A DNA stretch of 64,000 nt. Origin: Candidatus Sulfotelmatobacter sp. Lineage in GTDB: Bacteria; Acidobacteriota; Terriglobia; Terriglobales; Acidobacteriaceae. The stretch covers positions 1,612,001 through 1,676,000 of the forward strand of contig DASYBM010000004.1 of NCBI GenBank assembly GCA_036500765.1, read 5' to 3'. Position 1 is the stretch's first letter. Each line of letters opens with the position of its first letter. This document shows, in pieces, positions 18,323-27,863 of this stretch. Below the pieces are notes generated by a model. The model ran no database searches and was not told where the DNA came from. It was given only the letters and a program-made list of their open reading frames with translations. Made by a program: the position numbers and the translations under genes.

Positions 18323-19114
18323 ATGGCCAAAAACGGCACAGTGTTTTTCATGTATCACGAACTGGCGGTTCCCGGAAGGCGCTTGTGCCACGCCGAGCCC
18401 GGATACACGCGCTACGCCTTGTCCGATGCCGATTTTCGCAGCCATATCGCCCGCCTCGCCCGTGAGGGTTGGCAAGCCAAGAACGTAACCCAGGCCCTCC
18501 AGTCCTTCGCCATCAAAGATGTCTGCCTCACATTTGATGATGGCTGCGAAACCGATCTCATCTCCGCCGCCCCGGTTCTGCAACAGTTCGGCTTCGGCGC
18601 CACGTTTTATATCACCGTCGAATTTCTCGGCAAGCCCGGATACATGACGGAAGCACAGGTTCGAGACTTAGCGGCGGTGGGATTTGAAATCGGATGCCAC
18701 TCCCTGACTCATCCGTATCTTCCCGACATCGACGACGCTCGCCTTCGCGAGGAGACAGCCGGCGCAAAAGAGCGCCTCCAGCAGATCGCCGGCGTTCCCG
18801 TGGAGCACTTTTCTTGTCCCGGCGGACGATGGGATCGCCGCGTGCTCGCAGCCGTGAAGGCCGCTCCTTTCCGAACCATGGCTACCAGTCGTACGGGAAT
18901 GAACTTCGCGAGCACAGATCCCCTTCATCTGAATCGTGTCGCTGTATTGAGCGGCACTAGCGAAGAAGTATTCATCGAACAGTGCCGGGGGCGGGGGTTG
19001 CTCAAAACAAAACTCAAGGAAAGCGCCCGGGAAGCAGCCAGAAGTGTGCTGGGAAACTCCAATTACGACTCGCTTCGCGGTTATATTCTCGACCGTTCAA
19101 AAATTGACACGTAA
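18323..19114 (+). CDS. polysaccharide deacetylase (NodB fold), copy 3
   Basis: Compact CE4-type deacetylase, 263 aa. Motif 1 is CLTFDDGCETD, motif 2 is GCHSLTHPYLPD and motif 3 is FSCPGGRWDRRV. It has no clear signal peptide. It follows the ATP-grasp gene by 36 bp in the rightward unit. It is shorter than copies 1 and 2 and lacks their helical inserts, so the three are diverged paralogues and not recent duplicates. Confidence 0.88.
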   Translation: MAKNGTVFFMYHELAVPGRRLCHAEPGYTRYALSDADFRSHIARLAREGWQAKNVTQALQSFAIKDVCLTFDDGCETDLISAAPVLQQFGFGATFYITVEFLGKPGYMTEAQVRDLAAVGFEIGCHSLTHPYLPDIDDARLREETAGAKERLQQIAGVPVEHFSCPGGRWDRRVLAAVKAAPFRTMATSRTGMNFASTDPLHLNRVAVLSGTSEEVFIEQCRGRGLLKTKLKESAREAARSVLGNSNYDSLRGYILDRSKIDT

Positions 19115-19320
19115 GTTTGGCGTCTTTTCCACAGGCCCAACTGCTTTCTCTCCCGCGCTTTTAGGGCCCTGGCCCATCGGACATCTCCCAGTGTGTCCTT
19201 TCGTGCGCCAACTGGCCAGTGTCCTCTGTTATCTATTCCCATCCTCCCTCTCTCTCTAGATTAAATCGAGGCGAATCGCAAATTAGATTCCCCGCGACTC
19301 GATCATGTGAGGGCCCCCAA

Positions 19321-22300
19321 ATGTTCTTGCACCCATCCCCCGATTCAGAACAACGCAAGGCATCCGCAGGTCTTGTCCGGCAAATTGGAATTGCAATTTT
19401 TCTTTCAGCTTTGGCTTATTTTTCCGTCGGCTGCGCGGGCCTTCCGACATCTGCGACGCAACCATCCACTTCCAAATCCGCAAACGGCGCGCTCCGGCTG
19501 TCTCCTGCCACAGCTACCATCTCATCCGGCAGCCAGCAATTGTTCTCGGCAACTTTGCCTGTCTCTACTGTCACTCCCACTAGTTTCGCGTCGACCAGAT
19601 TACCGTCGACGGGCGGGACTTTACCGAGTGCGGTCATCATCTGGCGCACAACTGCGGGTACAATCTCGCAAGACGGATTGCTCACAGCTCCTTCCGTAAC
19701 ATCATCGACCACCGTGACCGTAACTGCCTCAAGTTCGGCAGATGCGGGCATGATCGCGAGGGCTCAAATCACGGTGGTGCCGCTAAATAAAATCGGCATT
19801 ACCTTGTCGCCAGTCACAGTAGCGCTGTCTTCCGGCGCCAAACAACAGTTCTCCGCTACTCTCACCTCGACCAGCAACACAGCGGTCACATGGCAAGCCA
19901 GTTCGGGGACAATTTCGAGCAGCGGTCTTTACACTGCACCGTCCGTATCCGCTTCGAGCAAAGCGATCGTAACCGCCACCAGCGTGGCCGACGGCAGCGT
20001 TGTCGCCTCCTCCCAAATCACGGTCTCCCCCGTCAGCAAGCTCGCGATTTCAAGCTCTACCGTGCCCGCTGGAACGTCGGGCACTTTCTACAGCACAAAC
20101 CTCGCGGCCACCGGAGGCACGGCGCCCTACTCTTGGCAAATCAGCGCCGGGGCCTTGCCTCAAGGTCTCTCCCTCAATAAAACCACTGGAGTCATTTCGG
20201 GCACCACGTCGCAGAATGGAGCCTTCCCCTTCACGACTTCCGTCACCGACGCATCCTCGACGAGCAGCAGCGCATCGTTCAGTCTCGCGATGAATGAAAT
20301 CGGTCTTACCCTGTCGCCCGCCACAGTGACGCTGTCTTCCGGCGCCAAACAACAGTTCTCCGCTACGCTGACGTCGACCAGCAACACAGCGGTCACGTGG
20401 CAAGCCAGTTCGGGAACAATTTCGAGCAGCGGCCTTTACACCGCGCCGTCCGTATCCGCTTCGAGCAAAGCTACTGTAACCGCCACCAGCGTGGCCGAAG
20501 GCAGCGTGGTCGCTACCTCCCAAGTCACGGTCTCCCCCGTCAGCAAGCTCGCAATTTCCGTCCACTCCATGCCCTCTGGAACTGCCGGCACTGCCTACAG
20601 TGCGAGCCTGGCGGCCAGCGGAGGCGTAGCGCCGTACACCTGGCAAATCACAGCCGGATCATTGCCGCAGGGCCTATCGCTGGACAAGACGACCGGAGCT
20701 GTTTCAGGGACTACTTCGCTGACTGGAACCTACCCCTTTACAACTTCCGTTACAGACTCCATGTCATCGACCGTGAGCAGTTCGCTCAGCATTGCGATGA
20801 GCCAGTCCACTTCGGGAACTTATGACGGCCCGGCGGAGCTTCCGCGCGTCTACATGCAGAGCGCCGTGGCCGACACCCCCGCGCCGGGCAGCGTGATTAC
20901 CGTGGCCAAAGGTGGAGACTTTCAGAGCGCTTTAAACAGCGCCAAGTGCGGGAATACCATCACCCTTCAGGCTGGAGCAGTTTTCACCGGCAGCTTCAAT
21001 TTCCCTGCGCAAACCTGCGACGACGGTCATTGGATCATCATCCGGACCAGCACAGCCGACAGCAGTTTGCCTCCAGAAAATACGCGGATCACTCCGTGCT
21101 ACGCCGGCGTGTCGTCCCTTCCCGGCCGCCCGGCCTTGCACTGCGCTTCCACCAAAAATGTGATGGCCCAGATCCAGTATTCGGGCAACGCGAGCGGGCC
21201 CATCACTTTCCTCAACGGCGCCAGCCACTACCGCTTCATTGGTCTCGAGATCACCCGAACTCCTGGCACCGGGATCGTCTACAACCTTGCCTTCAATCAG
21301 GGCAACGCGGCGAACAACATTATCTTCGATCGCTGCTGGTTTCACGGTACTGCCCAGGACGAAACCGAGCGCGGCGTGATGCTGGCCGGATCCACCTACG
21401 CCGCAATCGTGGATTCTTTCTTTACTGACTTTCATTGTGTCTCGAAAACGGGAGTGTGCCTGGACGCGCAGGCGATCGCCGGAGGTCTGGGCGACCTGGT
21501 CATGGGCCCCTATAAGATTGTCGACAATTTCCTGGAGGCTGCCGCCGAATCGATCATTTTCGGGGGCGGCACTGCCACCGCGACTCCCACCGATATTGAA
21601 ATTCGCCGCAATCACATGTTCAAACCCATGACCTGGATGCAGGGGCAGCCGGGATATGTCGGAGGAGTGGACGGCAATCCGTTCATTGTTAAGAACCTGT
21701 TCGAGCTCAAGAACGCGCAGCGCGTCCTGTTCGAAGCCAACATCCTGGAAAACACCTGGGGTGGCTTCTCGCAGTCCGGCTTCGGCATACTGCTTACGCC
21801 AAAGAACCAGGCGATCGGAACGTCCAACGTCTGCCCGTCGTGCGAAGTCACCGACATTACCATTCGTTACACCACGATCAGTCACGTGGGCGCCGGAATG
21901 CAGATCGGCAACGGCATGTCTTCCAATGGAGGCGCGCCCCTGGCGGGCGAGCGCTACAGCATTCATGACCTCACCATCGATGATATTGATGCGACAAAAT
22001 ATGACGGCAACGGTGACTTCGCTCAGATCTCGATGGGACAGGGAGCGCCTGTTCTGCAATCTGTGACCATCAATCACATCACCGCCTTCCAGCCCGACGT
22101 CATGCTGAACCTGGGCGATGATCTCAGCATGAATCCCCCCATGAACAATTTCGTGTTTACCAACAGCATCGTCAACGGCGGAACCTCTGTCACCAGCACT
22201 ACGGGCAGCGGTGGCACGGCAGATTGCGCCTATCATCCTCAGCCTCTGACCGCGCTGGGTTTGTGTTTCAGTTCCTACACCTTTACCCACAACGCGATTA

Positions 22301-22515
22301 TCGCTACGCCCGCCGTCGATCCCATCGGCGACTATCCTTCCGGCAATTACTTCCCCTCATCCGTCGCGGCGGTTGAGTTCGTCAAGTACAACGGCGGCAA
22401 CGGTGGAAACTATCAACTGCAAAGCACCAGCCCTTACAAGAATGCCGGAACCGATGGCCTGGACCTGGGGGCCGACATCGCCACGATTCTGGCCGACACC
22501 GTCGGTGTCTATTAA
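19321..22515 (+). CDS. secreted lipoprotein with Ig-like repeats and a C-terminal beta-helix domain
   Basis: Predicted lipoprotein, 1064 aa. A signal sequence ends in a lipobox, SVGC (Cys about residue 38). Next come a bacterial Ig-like segment (about 60-155) and two copies of a 169-residue module (positions 19789-20295 and 20296-20802), each joining an Ig-like domain (QQFSATLTSTSNTAVTWQA) to a putative-Ig domain (GTAPYSWQISAGALPQGLSL). The C-terminal ~560 residues (from FDGP-like TYDGPAELPRVYMQ) form a right-handed parallel beta-helix, shown by NIIFDRCWFHG, IEIRRNHMFKP and similar rungs. The beta-helix part is a paralogue of the next gene product. ATG 19321 is chosen over 19219 because it gives a proper signal sequence. 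Role unknown; a surface glycan-binding or glycan-modifying protein fits. Confidence 0.75.
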   Translation: MFLHPSPDSEQRKASAGLVRQIGIAIFLSALAYFSVGCAGLPTSATQPSTSKSANGALRLSPATATISSGSQQLFSATLPVSTVTPTSFASTRLPSTGGTLPSAVIIWRTTAGTISQDGLLTAPSVTSSTTVTVTASSSADAGMIARAQITVVPLNKIGITLSPVTVALSSGAKQQFSATLTSTSNTAVTWQASSGTISSSGLYTAPSVSASSKAIVTATSVADGSVVASSQITVSPVSKLAISSSTVPAGTSGTFYSTNLAATGGTAPYSWQISAGALPQGLSLNKTTGVISGTTSQNGAFPFTTSVTDASSTSSSASFSLAMNEIGLTLSPATVTLSSGAKQQFSATLTSTSNTAVTWQASSGTISSSGLYTAPSVSASSKATVTATSVAEGSVVATSQVTVSPVSKLAISVHSMPSGTAGTAYSASLAASGGVAPYTWQITAGSLPQGLSLDKTTGAVSGTTSLTGTYPFTTSVTDSMSSTVSSSLSIAMSQSTSGTYDGPAELPRVYMQSAVADTPAPGSVITVAKGGDFQSALNSAKCGNTITLQAGAVFTGSFNFPAQTCDDGHWIIIRTSTADSSLPPENTRITPCYAGVSSLPGRPALHCASTKNVMAQIQYSGNASGPITFLNGASHYRFIGLEITRTPGTGIVYNLAFNQGNAANNIIFDRCWFHGTAQDETERGVMLAGSTYAAIVDSFFTDFHCVSKTGVCLDAQAIAGGLGDLVMGPYKIVDNFLEAAAESIIFGGGTATATPTDIEIRRNHMFKPMTWMQGQPGYVGGVDGNPFIVKNLFELKNAQRVLFEANILENTWGGFSQSGFGILLTPKNQAIGTSNVCPSCEVTDITIRYTTISHVGAGMQIGNGMSSNGGAPLAGERYSIHDLTIDDIDATKYDGNGDFAQISMGQGAPVLQSVTINHITAFQPDVMLNLGDDLSMNPPMNNFVFTNSIVNGGTSVTSTTGSGGTADCAYHPQPLTALGLCFSSYTFTHNAIIATPAVDPIGDYPSGNYFPSSVAAVEFVKYNGGNGGNYQLQSTSPYKNAGTDGLDLGADIATILADTVGVY
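19789..20802 (+). repeat. tandem 507-bp coding repeat (two copies)
   Basis: Positions 19789-20295 and 20296-20802 are in-frame tandem copies of a 507-bp unit (169 codons). Long stretches are identical at DNA level, for example around GGCGCCAAACAACAGTTCTC in both copies. The high nucleotide identity in the first half of the unit points to recent duplication or gene conversion; the second half is more diverged. Confidence 0.85.
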
Positions 22516-22704
22516 AACCATACAAATTACCCAATAGTGCTCGCGGTCGGGCGGGTGGGATCGGGAAATCTCATCACACTCGTCCCAGCCGCCGCCCCAC
22601 TTTCTGCCGGTCGTTCTTGCCCGATCGCTGCCCTTCTCACGGAGATTCGGTATCTGATAAATTGAAGTGAGGTTTTTCTTGCGCGGATTCTCCTCACGTG
22701 CCCA

Positions 22705-24558
22705 ATGAAACGCCCTTCTGCCATGAGGTCTCCCCGTCACGACCGGACTGCTTATTGGTTGAACCGCCGGTTCGTTTGGGTCCTGCTGGCATGGCTCTCA
22801 GCGGCGAGCTTTTCCGCTCTGAGCCAGGAATCTCTCAACAAGAACTCCTCTCCCAGCAACTTTGATGGACCTGCCGAATTGCCCAGGACTTACATCGACA
22901 GTTCCTTGCAGGCGACGCCGGCGCCCGGCAAGACGGTGACGGTGCATGCCGGCGAAGACCCTTCCCAGGCCATCGCCAACGCGTCCTGCGGCGACACCGT
23001 CCAATTGCAGGCTGGAGCCACCTTCAACAAGCTTCTCCTGCCGGAGAAGAAGTGCGACGACTCGCATTGGATCGTCATTCGCACCAGCACTCCTGATGCG
23101 AAGCTTCCTCCGCCCGGCACTCGCCTTACTCCCTGCTATGCCGGCATTTCTTCTCTTCCCGGCCGTCCGCCTTACCCGTGCGCTTCACCGGAAAACGTAC
23201 TGGCCAAAATCGAATTTACCGGCAAGGGCGGCTCGGGACCCGTCCAGCTCGCGCAAGGAGCGAACCATTACCGATTGATCGGCTTGGAGGTCACACGCGC
23301 GGAATCGCCGGCGGTCGTGTACAACCTGATCGGTCCCGAAAAACAAACGACTGCCGACCACATCGTGTACGACCGCATGTGGATCCACGGGACCGCGCAC
23401 AACGAAACTGTGCGCGGCGTGATGCTCAGCCACCTCCGTTTCGCCGCGGTGGTCGATTCTTACTTTTCCGATTTCCATTGCGTGGCCAAAACCGGCGGTT
23501 GCACCGATTCCCAGGCCATTGCCGGTGGAGTCGGCGACGATCTGATGGGACCCTTCAAGATTGTCAACAACTTCCTCGAATCCGCCGCCGAATGTATCGA
23601 ACTTGGCGGCTCGCAGGCCACGGCAACTCCCACCGACATCGAAATTCGCCACAACCATCTGTTCAAGCCCATGACCTGGATGAAGGGTCAACCCGGATTT
23701 GTCGGCGGCGTCGACGGCAGTCCCTTCATCGTCAAGAATTTATTCGAACTCAAAAACGCACAGCGGGTGCTGTTCGAAGGAAATATTCTGGAAAACACCT
23801 GGGGAGGTTTTTCGCAGGCCGGCTTCGCCATTCTGCTGACGCCCAAGAACCAGGCGATTGGCATATCCAATGTCTGCCCAGCTTGCATTGTTAGCGACGT
23901 CACCATTCGGGATTGCTGGATCAGCCACGTCGCCAGCGGCTTCCAGATTGGCAATGGAGTTTCTTCTAACGGCGGCGCGGCCAAGGATGGCGGCCGCTAT
24001 AGCATTCACGATGTCGTTGTGGACGACATCCAGCCCGAATTCTACAATGGGTTCGGCGTATTCGCACAGATCTCGATGACGCCCGGTGAATCGGCATCAC
24101 CCAGACTGCACGATGTCAGAATCGATCATGTTACGGCTTTTCCTCCCCGAAGCCTGTTCATCCTAGGCGGCCCGCGCGTTGACCCCAGAATGTCTGGCCT
24201 TTCCATCACTAACAGTATCTTTTCAACCGGTTCGCAACCGATTTCTACGACTGGGGGCGGAATAGAAAAAAATTGCTCGGCCATGCCAGCGCGTAATACA
24301 CCCGAGGGTGTCTTCCACGATTGCTTTTCCTCTTACTCTTTTCACCACAACATCATCATCGGGGGTGGGGGAGGCTGGCCGAAGGACAACAAAACCTTAG
24401 GCAACGCGGCCGATGTAGGTTTTACGAATTTCAAAGATGGCAACGGCGGAGACTACCGGTTGACTCCAGCCAGCAAATTCAAGCACGCCGCCGCCGACCA
24501 GAAAGACATCGGCGCCGATCTCGATGCCATTGAGCATGCCACCATGGGGGCCCGGTAA
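22705..24558 (+). CDS. secreted right-handed beta-helix protein
   Basis: 617 aa with an N-terminal signal peptide (WVLLAWLSAASFSALSQ, cleavage about residue 42). The rest is a right-handed parallel beta-helix homologous almost end to end to the C-terminal ~560 residues of the preceding protein. Shared segments include DGPAELPRTYI, CYAGISSLPGRP, FKPMTWMKGQPGFVGGVDG and ENTWGGFSQAGFAILLTPKNQAIG. It lacks the Ig-like modules and the lipobox. Conserved cysteines recur in both paralogues (CGDT, CDDSHW, CYAG, CASPEN, NVCPAC), suggesting disulfides. Family members act on or bind polysaccharides, but no catalytic motif was recognised. It probably arose by tandem duplication. Confidence 0.75.
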   Translation: MKRPSAMRSPRHDRTAYWLNRRFVWVLLAWLSAASFSALSQESLNKNSSPSNFDGPAELPRTYIDSSLQATPAPGKTVTVHAGEDPSQAIANASCGDTVQLQAGATFNKLLLPEKKCDDSHWIVIRTSTPDAKLPPPGTRLTPCYAGISSLPGRPPYPCASPENVLAKIEFTGKGGSGPVQLAQGANHYRLIGLEVTRAESPAVVYNLIGPEKQTTADHIVYDRMWIHGTAHNETVRGVMLSHLRFAAVVDSYFSDFHCVAKTGGCTDSQAIAGGVGDDLMGPFKIVNNFLESAAECIELGGSQATATPTDIEIRHNHLFKPMTWMKGQPGFVGGVDGSPFIVKNLFELKNAQRVLFEGNILENTWGGFSQAGFAILLTPKNQAIGISNVCPACIVSDVTIRDCWISHVASGFQIGNGVSSNGGAAKDGGRYSIHDVVVDDIQPEFYNGFGVFAQISMTPGESASPRLHDVRIDHVTAFPPRSLFILGGPRVDPRMSGLSITNSIFSTGSQPISTTGGGIEKNCSAMPARNTPEGVFHDCFSSYSFHHNIIIGGGGGWPKDNKTLGNAADVGFTNFKDGNGGDYRLTPASKFKHAAADQKDIGADLDAIEHATMGAR

Positions 24559-24608
24559 GCGAGGCTCGGTAACCGACACGCAAAGAATCGCGCACCAGAC
24601 TGGAGATC

Positions 24609-26792
24609 ATGAAGCAACTGCTGCGAAAGGGGTTGAGCACGATCGTCGTCGATGAGGTTCCGGACCCTGTCGTCGCGCCTCATCACGTCATTGTCCGTCC
24701 CCATTACTCCCTGATCAGCAGCGGCACCGAGACGGCCAGCATTCATCGCGGGGGAGCGCTGGGAGCCGTCGCCGAAAATCCCTCCTACATCGGCAAGATC
24801 CTCGATGTGATGAGGAACGAAGGCCCGCTACGGACAACCCGCGAGGTGCTGGCGAAATTCAGCGAGTATGCAGTGCTTGGCTATTCCGGAGCCGGTGTCA
24901 TCATCCAGAAACACAGCAATGTTCTCGACCTCGAAGTAGGCGACCACGTAGCTTATGGCGGCGAGGGTACCGGGCATGCTGAAGCAATCCTGGTGGGCCA
25001 AAATCTGGTTGCCAGGATTCCCGACAATGTAGCTTTCGAACATGCTTGCTTCACCACTCTCGGCAGCATCGCCCTGAACGCAGTTCGCATTGCCAATATC
25101 TCCTTAGGGGAGAAGGTCGCCGTAATTGGCCTGGGATTAGTTGGGCAATTAATTGCCCAACTCGCCCGCCTGCAAGGTGGATTTGTCGTCGCCACTGACC
25201 TCAAACCGGACCGCGTCGCACTGGCTCGCCAACTCGGCGCGGACTCTGCCCTCCTGGGCGGCGGACAGTTTTCGCAGCAAGTAAGTTCGATCACCGGCGG
25301 AATCGGCGTAGACTGCGCCATCATCGCGGCCGCCGCCAAGTCGGACGCCCCCTGCCGCGTGGCTGTCGAAATTTGCCGCGACCGCGGACGCATTGTCGAC
25401 GTCGGCGCCGTCGAACTCAACTTTCCCTGGTACGAAAGTTATCTCAAGGAAATTCAGGTTTTCATGGCGCGCGCCTACGGTCCGGGGAGTTACGACTCCA
25501 CCTACGAAAAACAAGGGCGAGATTATCCCCTGCCCTACGTGCGCTGGACCGAAAAACGCAACATGGAAGAGTTCCTCCGTCTCGCCGCTCAGGGGCGATT
25601 GCAAATCGAGGGCCTGACCACGCACCGCTTCCCTCTCGAAGACGCGCCCCGGGCTTACGACGTAATCATGGACTCCACTCAGAATAGTCTGGCAGTCCTG
25701 CTCAAGTATCCCGCCGCGGACGTTGCAAACGCGGTCGCCGCTGCGCCGCCGGCAGGCAGAATCGAAGTCAATCGCAGCGACGCTGGTGGTTCTGAATTCG
25801 GCGTGGCCCTGGTCGGAGCCGGCAATCTCGCGCGCTGGGTTCACCTGCCGAATCTCAAGAAGACGCCAGGCGCGCGCCTGCGCGCAATCCAGTCCGGCAG
25901 TGGCTCGCGCGCCAAAAGTTACGCACTACGCTTTGGCGCGGAGTACTGCACCTCGGACTACGGCGAAATTCTAAGCAACCCTGCGGTGCAGGTCGTCGTC
26001 ATCGTTAGCCGTAACCAACAACACGCCGCTCAGGCCCTGGCGGCTTTGCGCGCCGGAAAACACGTTTTCGTGGAAAAGCCGATGGCTCTCACCGAAGAGG
26101 AATGCCGTGAACTCGCGCAGGCCGTGCAGGAGTCCGGCAGGCAACTTACGGTCGGCTTCAATCGCCGCTATGCTCCAAGCTATATTAGCCTCAAACAGCA
26201 AATCGCGAAGCGCACCGCGCCCGCGGTCCTCAACTGCCGCGTGAATTCTCCCGGCATCTCAGGTTCCTACTGGATGGCTGATCCCGTTATCGGCGGTGCT
26301 ATTCTCGGAGAGGCCTGCCATTTTGTCGATCTGATGTACTGGCTCCTCGAGTCGGAACCGGTCGAGGTGTTTGCATCCTCGCTCCCCACGGGCGCGAAAG
26401 ATCCCATCGGCCAGAATAACCTCGTCGCCAGCTTTTCCTTCGCCGATGGTTCTATCGCCAATCTAACCTACTGCACAGTCGGCAGCCGCACTTCAGGCGG
26501 AGAGCGCGTCGAAGCGTTCGCCTCCGGAGTGGGCGCCTCGGCGGAAAACTTCCGCGAGTCTGTCGTCCGCGCCGGCCTGGTGCGCAAGCGCACCAGCTGG
26601 TTTGCGGAAAAAGGCTACGACGCCCAGATGCAGGCGTTCTTCGCCGCCCTGCGAAAAGGCAAACCCGCAGACATTAATGTTCGAGACGGCGTCCGCGCCA
26701 CTCTCGGTTGCCTGCGCATGTTGCAGTCCGCGCGCGAACACTCTCCGTGCGCGCTTGACCTCGACCGCTTTCTGGCTGCCCCTGAGCCATGA
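24609..26792 (+). CDS. bi-domain oxidoreductase (MDR alcohol-dehydrogenase-like plus Gfo/Idh/MocA)
   Basis: 727-aa fusion. Residues ~1-370 are a medium-chain dehydrogenase/reductase with the NAD(P) motif VAVIGLGLVGQLIAQLARL. Residues ~395-727 are a Gfo/Idh/MocA oxidoreductase with VALVGAGNLARWVHL, the catalytic-lysine motif EKPMAL and the His-containing GEACHFVDLMYWLL. The MDR half lacks the usual zinc ligands: the Cys-Gly-x-Asp site reads SSGTET and the GHE site reads GYSGAG. It is therefore likely zinc-independent. Such fusions occur in EPS loci and may carry out coupled redox steps on a nucleotide-sugar. It lies 50 bp after the beta-helix gene and overlaps the next gene (ATGA). Confidence 0.83.
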   Translation: MKQLLRKGLSTIVVDEVPDPVVAPHHVIVRPHYSLISSGTETASIHRGGALGAVAENPSYIGKILDVMRNEGPLRTTREVLAKFSEYAVLGYSGAGVIIQKHSNVLDLEVGDHVAYGGEGTGHAEAILVGQNLVARIPDNVAFEHACFTTLGSIALNAVRIANISLGEKVAVIGLGLVGQLIAQLARLQGGFVVATDLKPDRVALARQLGADSALLGGGQFSQQVSSITGGIGVDCAIIAAAAKSDAPCRVAVEICRDRGRIVDVGAVELNFPWYESYLKEIQVFMARAYGPGSYDSTYEKQGRDYPLPYVRWTEKRNMEEFLRLAAQGRLQIEGLTTHRFPLEDAPRAYDVIMDSTQNSLAVLLKYPAADVANAVAAAPPAGRIEVNRSDAGGSEFGVALVGAGNLARWVHLPNLKKTPGARLRAIQSGSGSRAKSYALRFGAEYCTSDYGEILSNPAVQVVVIVSRNQQHAAQALAALRAGKHVFVEKPMALTEEECRELAQAVQESGRQLTVGFNRRYAPSYISLKQQIAKRTAPAVLNCRVNSPGISGSYWMADPVIGGAILGEACHFVDLMYWLLESEPVEVFASSLPTGAKDPIGQNNLVASFSFADGSIANLTYCTVGSRTSGGERVEAFASGVGASAENFRESVVRAGLVRKRTSWFAEKGYDAQMQAFFAALRKGKPADINVRDGVRATLGCLRMLQSAREHSPCALDLDRFLAAPEP

Positions 26793-27838
26793 GAGTACTT
26801 CTGCTCGGGCCATATCCGCCCCCGCACGGCGGGGTGCAGACGAATCTCGTTGCCATTCGATCTTTTCTGCTGAAGCGCGATGTCCCTTGCGCCGTCGTCA
26901 ACATCACTCGCCATCGCAAGCCCGACGCGGATGAAGTCTACTACCCAGCGAACCCGTTTCAACTCCTTCAACTTCTCGCACACCTGAAATATGACGTAAT
27001 CCACTTGCATATCGGCGGGATGCTGACGACGCGCCTTCTTTCGCTCGCGTGGATTTGCACTGCCTGTCCCGGCGCGAAATCCGTGATGACGTTTCACTCC
27101 GGCGGCTTCCCTTCCACGCCGGAGGGCCAGGCGCTTGGGCCAGCATCGTTCGCAGGATTCGTGTTGCGCAGGTTCAATGGCCTCATTGCTGTGAACTCCG
27201 AAATCATGGGCTTCTTCCAAAAAATGGGAGTCCCTCCTCAACGTATCCGCCTAATCTCGCCGTACGCATTCCTTCCGCGCGAGCCGTCCTCTTCCTTGCC
27301 CGCAGCGCTCGCAGACTTCTTCGCCAGCCACAATCCAGTTCTGAGTTCGGTCGGCTTGCTCGAGCCCGAATATGATCTGCCTCTCCAGATCGAAGTCCTG
27401 CCGCAAGTTCGCCAGCGATTCCAGGGTGCGGGACTATTGCTGATCGGTTCCGGCAGCCTCGAAGCCAGCCTGCGAACTCTCATTCACTCTAGTCCGTGTG
27501 CCCAACACATCCTCCTTGCGGGTGATGTCCCGCATGAATCGACCGTGCAGGCCATCTCCCGTTCCCGCCTCATGTTGCGCACTACGCTCTATGACGGTGA
27601 CGCTTTATCCGTCCGCGAAGCGCTGCAACTGGGAACGCCGGTCATTGCCTCCGACAACGGCATGCGGCCCGCCGGAGTCAGCCTCATACCGAAATCCGAT
27701 CCGCAGGCACTTTTGCGGGCCGTCGAGCAGGAACTCGATCGTCCGAGCGAGCGCAAGGCGATCGCCGGCGGCGACGAAAGCAATCTTCAGGCCGTTTTTG
27801 ATTTCTACCGGGACATCGTCGACGGGAAGAGCAGGTAA
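26789..27838 (+). CDS. GT4 family glycosyltransferase
   Basis: GT-B glycosyltransferase, 349 aa, last gene of the rightward unit. The N-terminus MRVLLLGPYPPPHGGVQTNLVAI is the classic GT4 start. The donor domain contains SRSRLMLRTTLYDGDALSVREALQLGTPVIASD with the E-X7-E type arrangement. It overlaps the bi-domain oxidoreductase stop by 4 nt. It converges on the sulfotransferase gene with only 25 bp between the stop codons and no obvious terminator hairpin there. Confidence 0.85.
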   Translation: MRVLLLGPYPPPHGGVQTNLVAIRSFLLKRDVPCAVVNITRHRKPDADEVYYPANPFQLLQLLAHLKYDVIHLHIGGMLTTRLLSLAWICTACPGAKSVMTFHSGGFPSTPEGQALGPASFAGFVLRRFNGLIAVNSEIMGFFQKMGVPPQRIRLISPYAFLPREPSSSLPAALADFFASHNPVLSSVGLLEPEYDLPLQIEVLPQVRQRFQGAGLLLIGSGSLEASLRTLIHSSPCAQHILLAGDVPHESTVQAISRSRLMLRTTLYDGDALSVREALQLGTPVIASDNGMRPAGVSLIPKSDPQALLRAVEQELDRPSERKAIAGGDESNLQAVFDFYRDIVDGKSR

Positions 27839-27863
27839 GGATTCGACGTTACTTTGCGCAATC

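Noticed and set aside
20932..22290. 452-codon minus-strand open frame opposite the beta-helix region
   Set aside because: Shadow of the conserved beta-helix coding strand; no ribosome-binding site or recognisable domain.
22705..24558. Beta-helix proteins as AlgG-type mannuronan C5-epimerases
   Set aside because: The idea fits the AlgD-like neighbour, but the catalytic DPHD motif of AlgG is absent from both paralogues.
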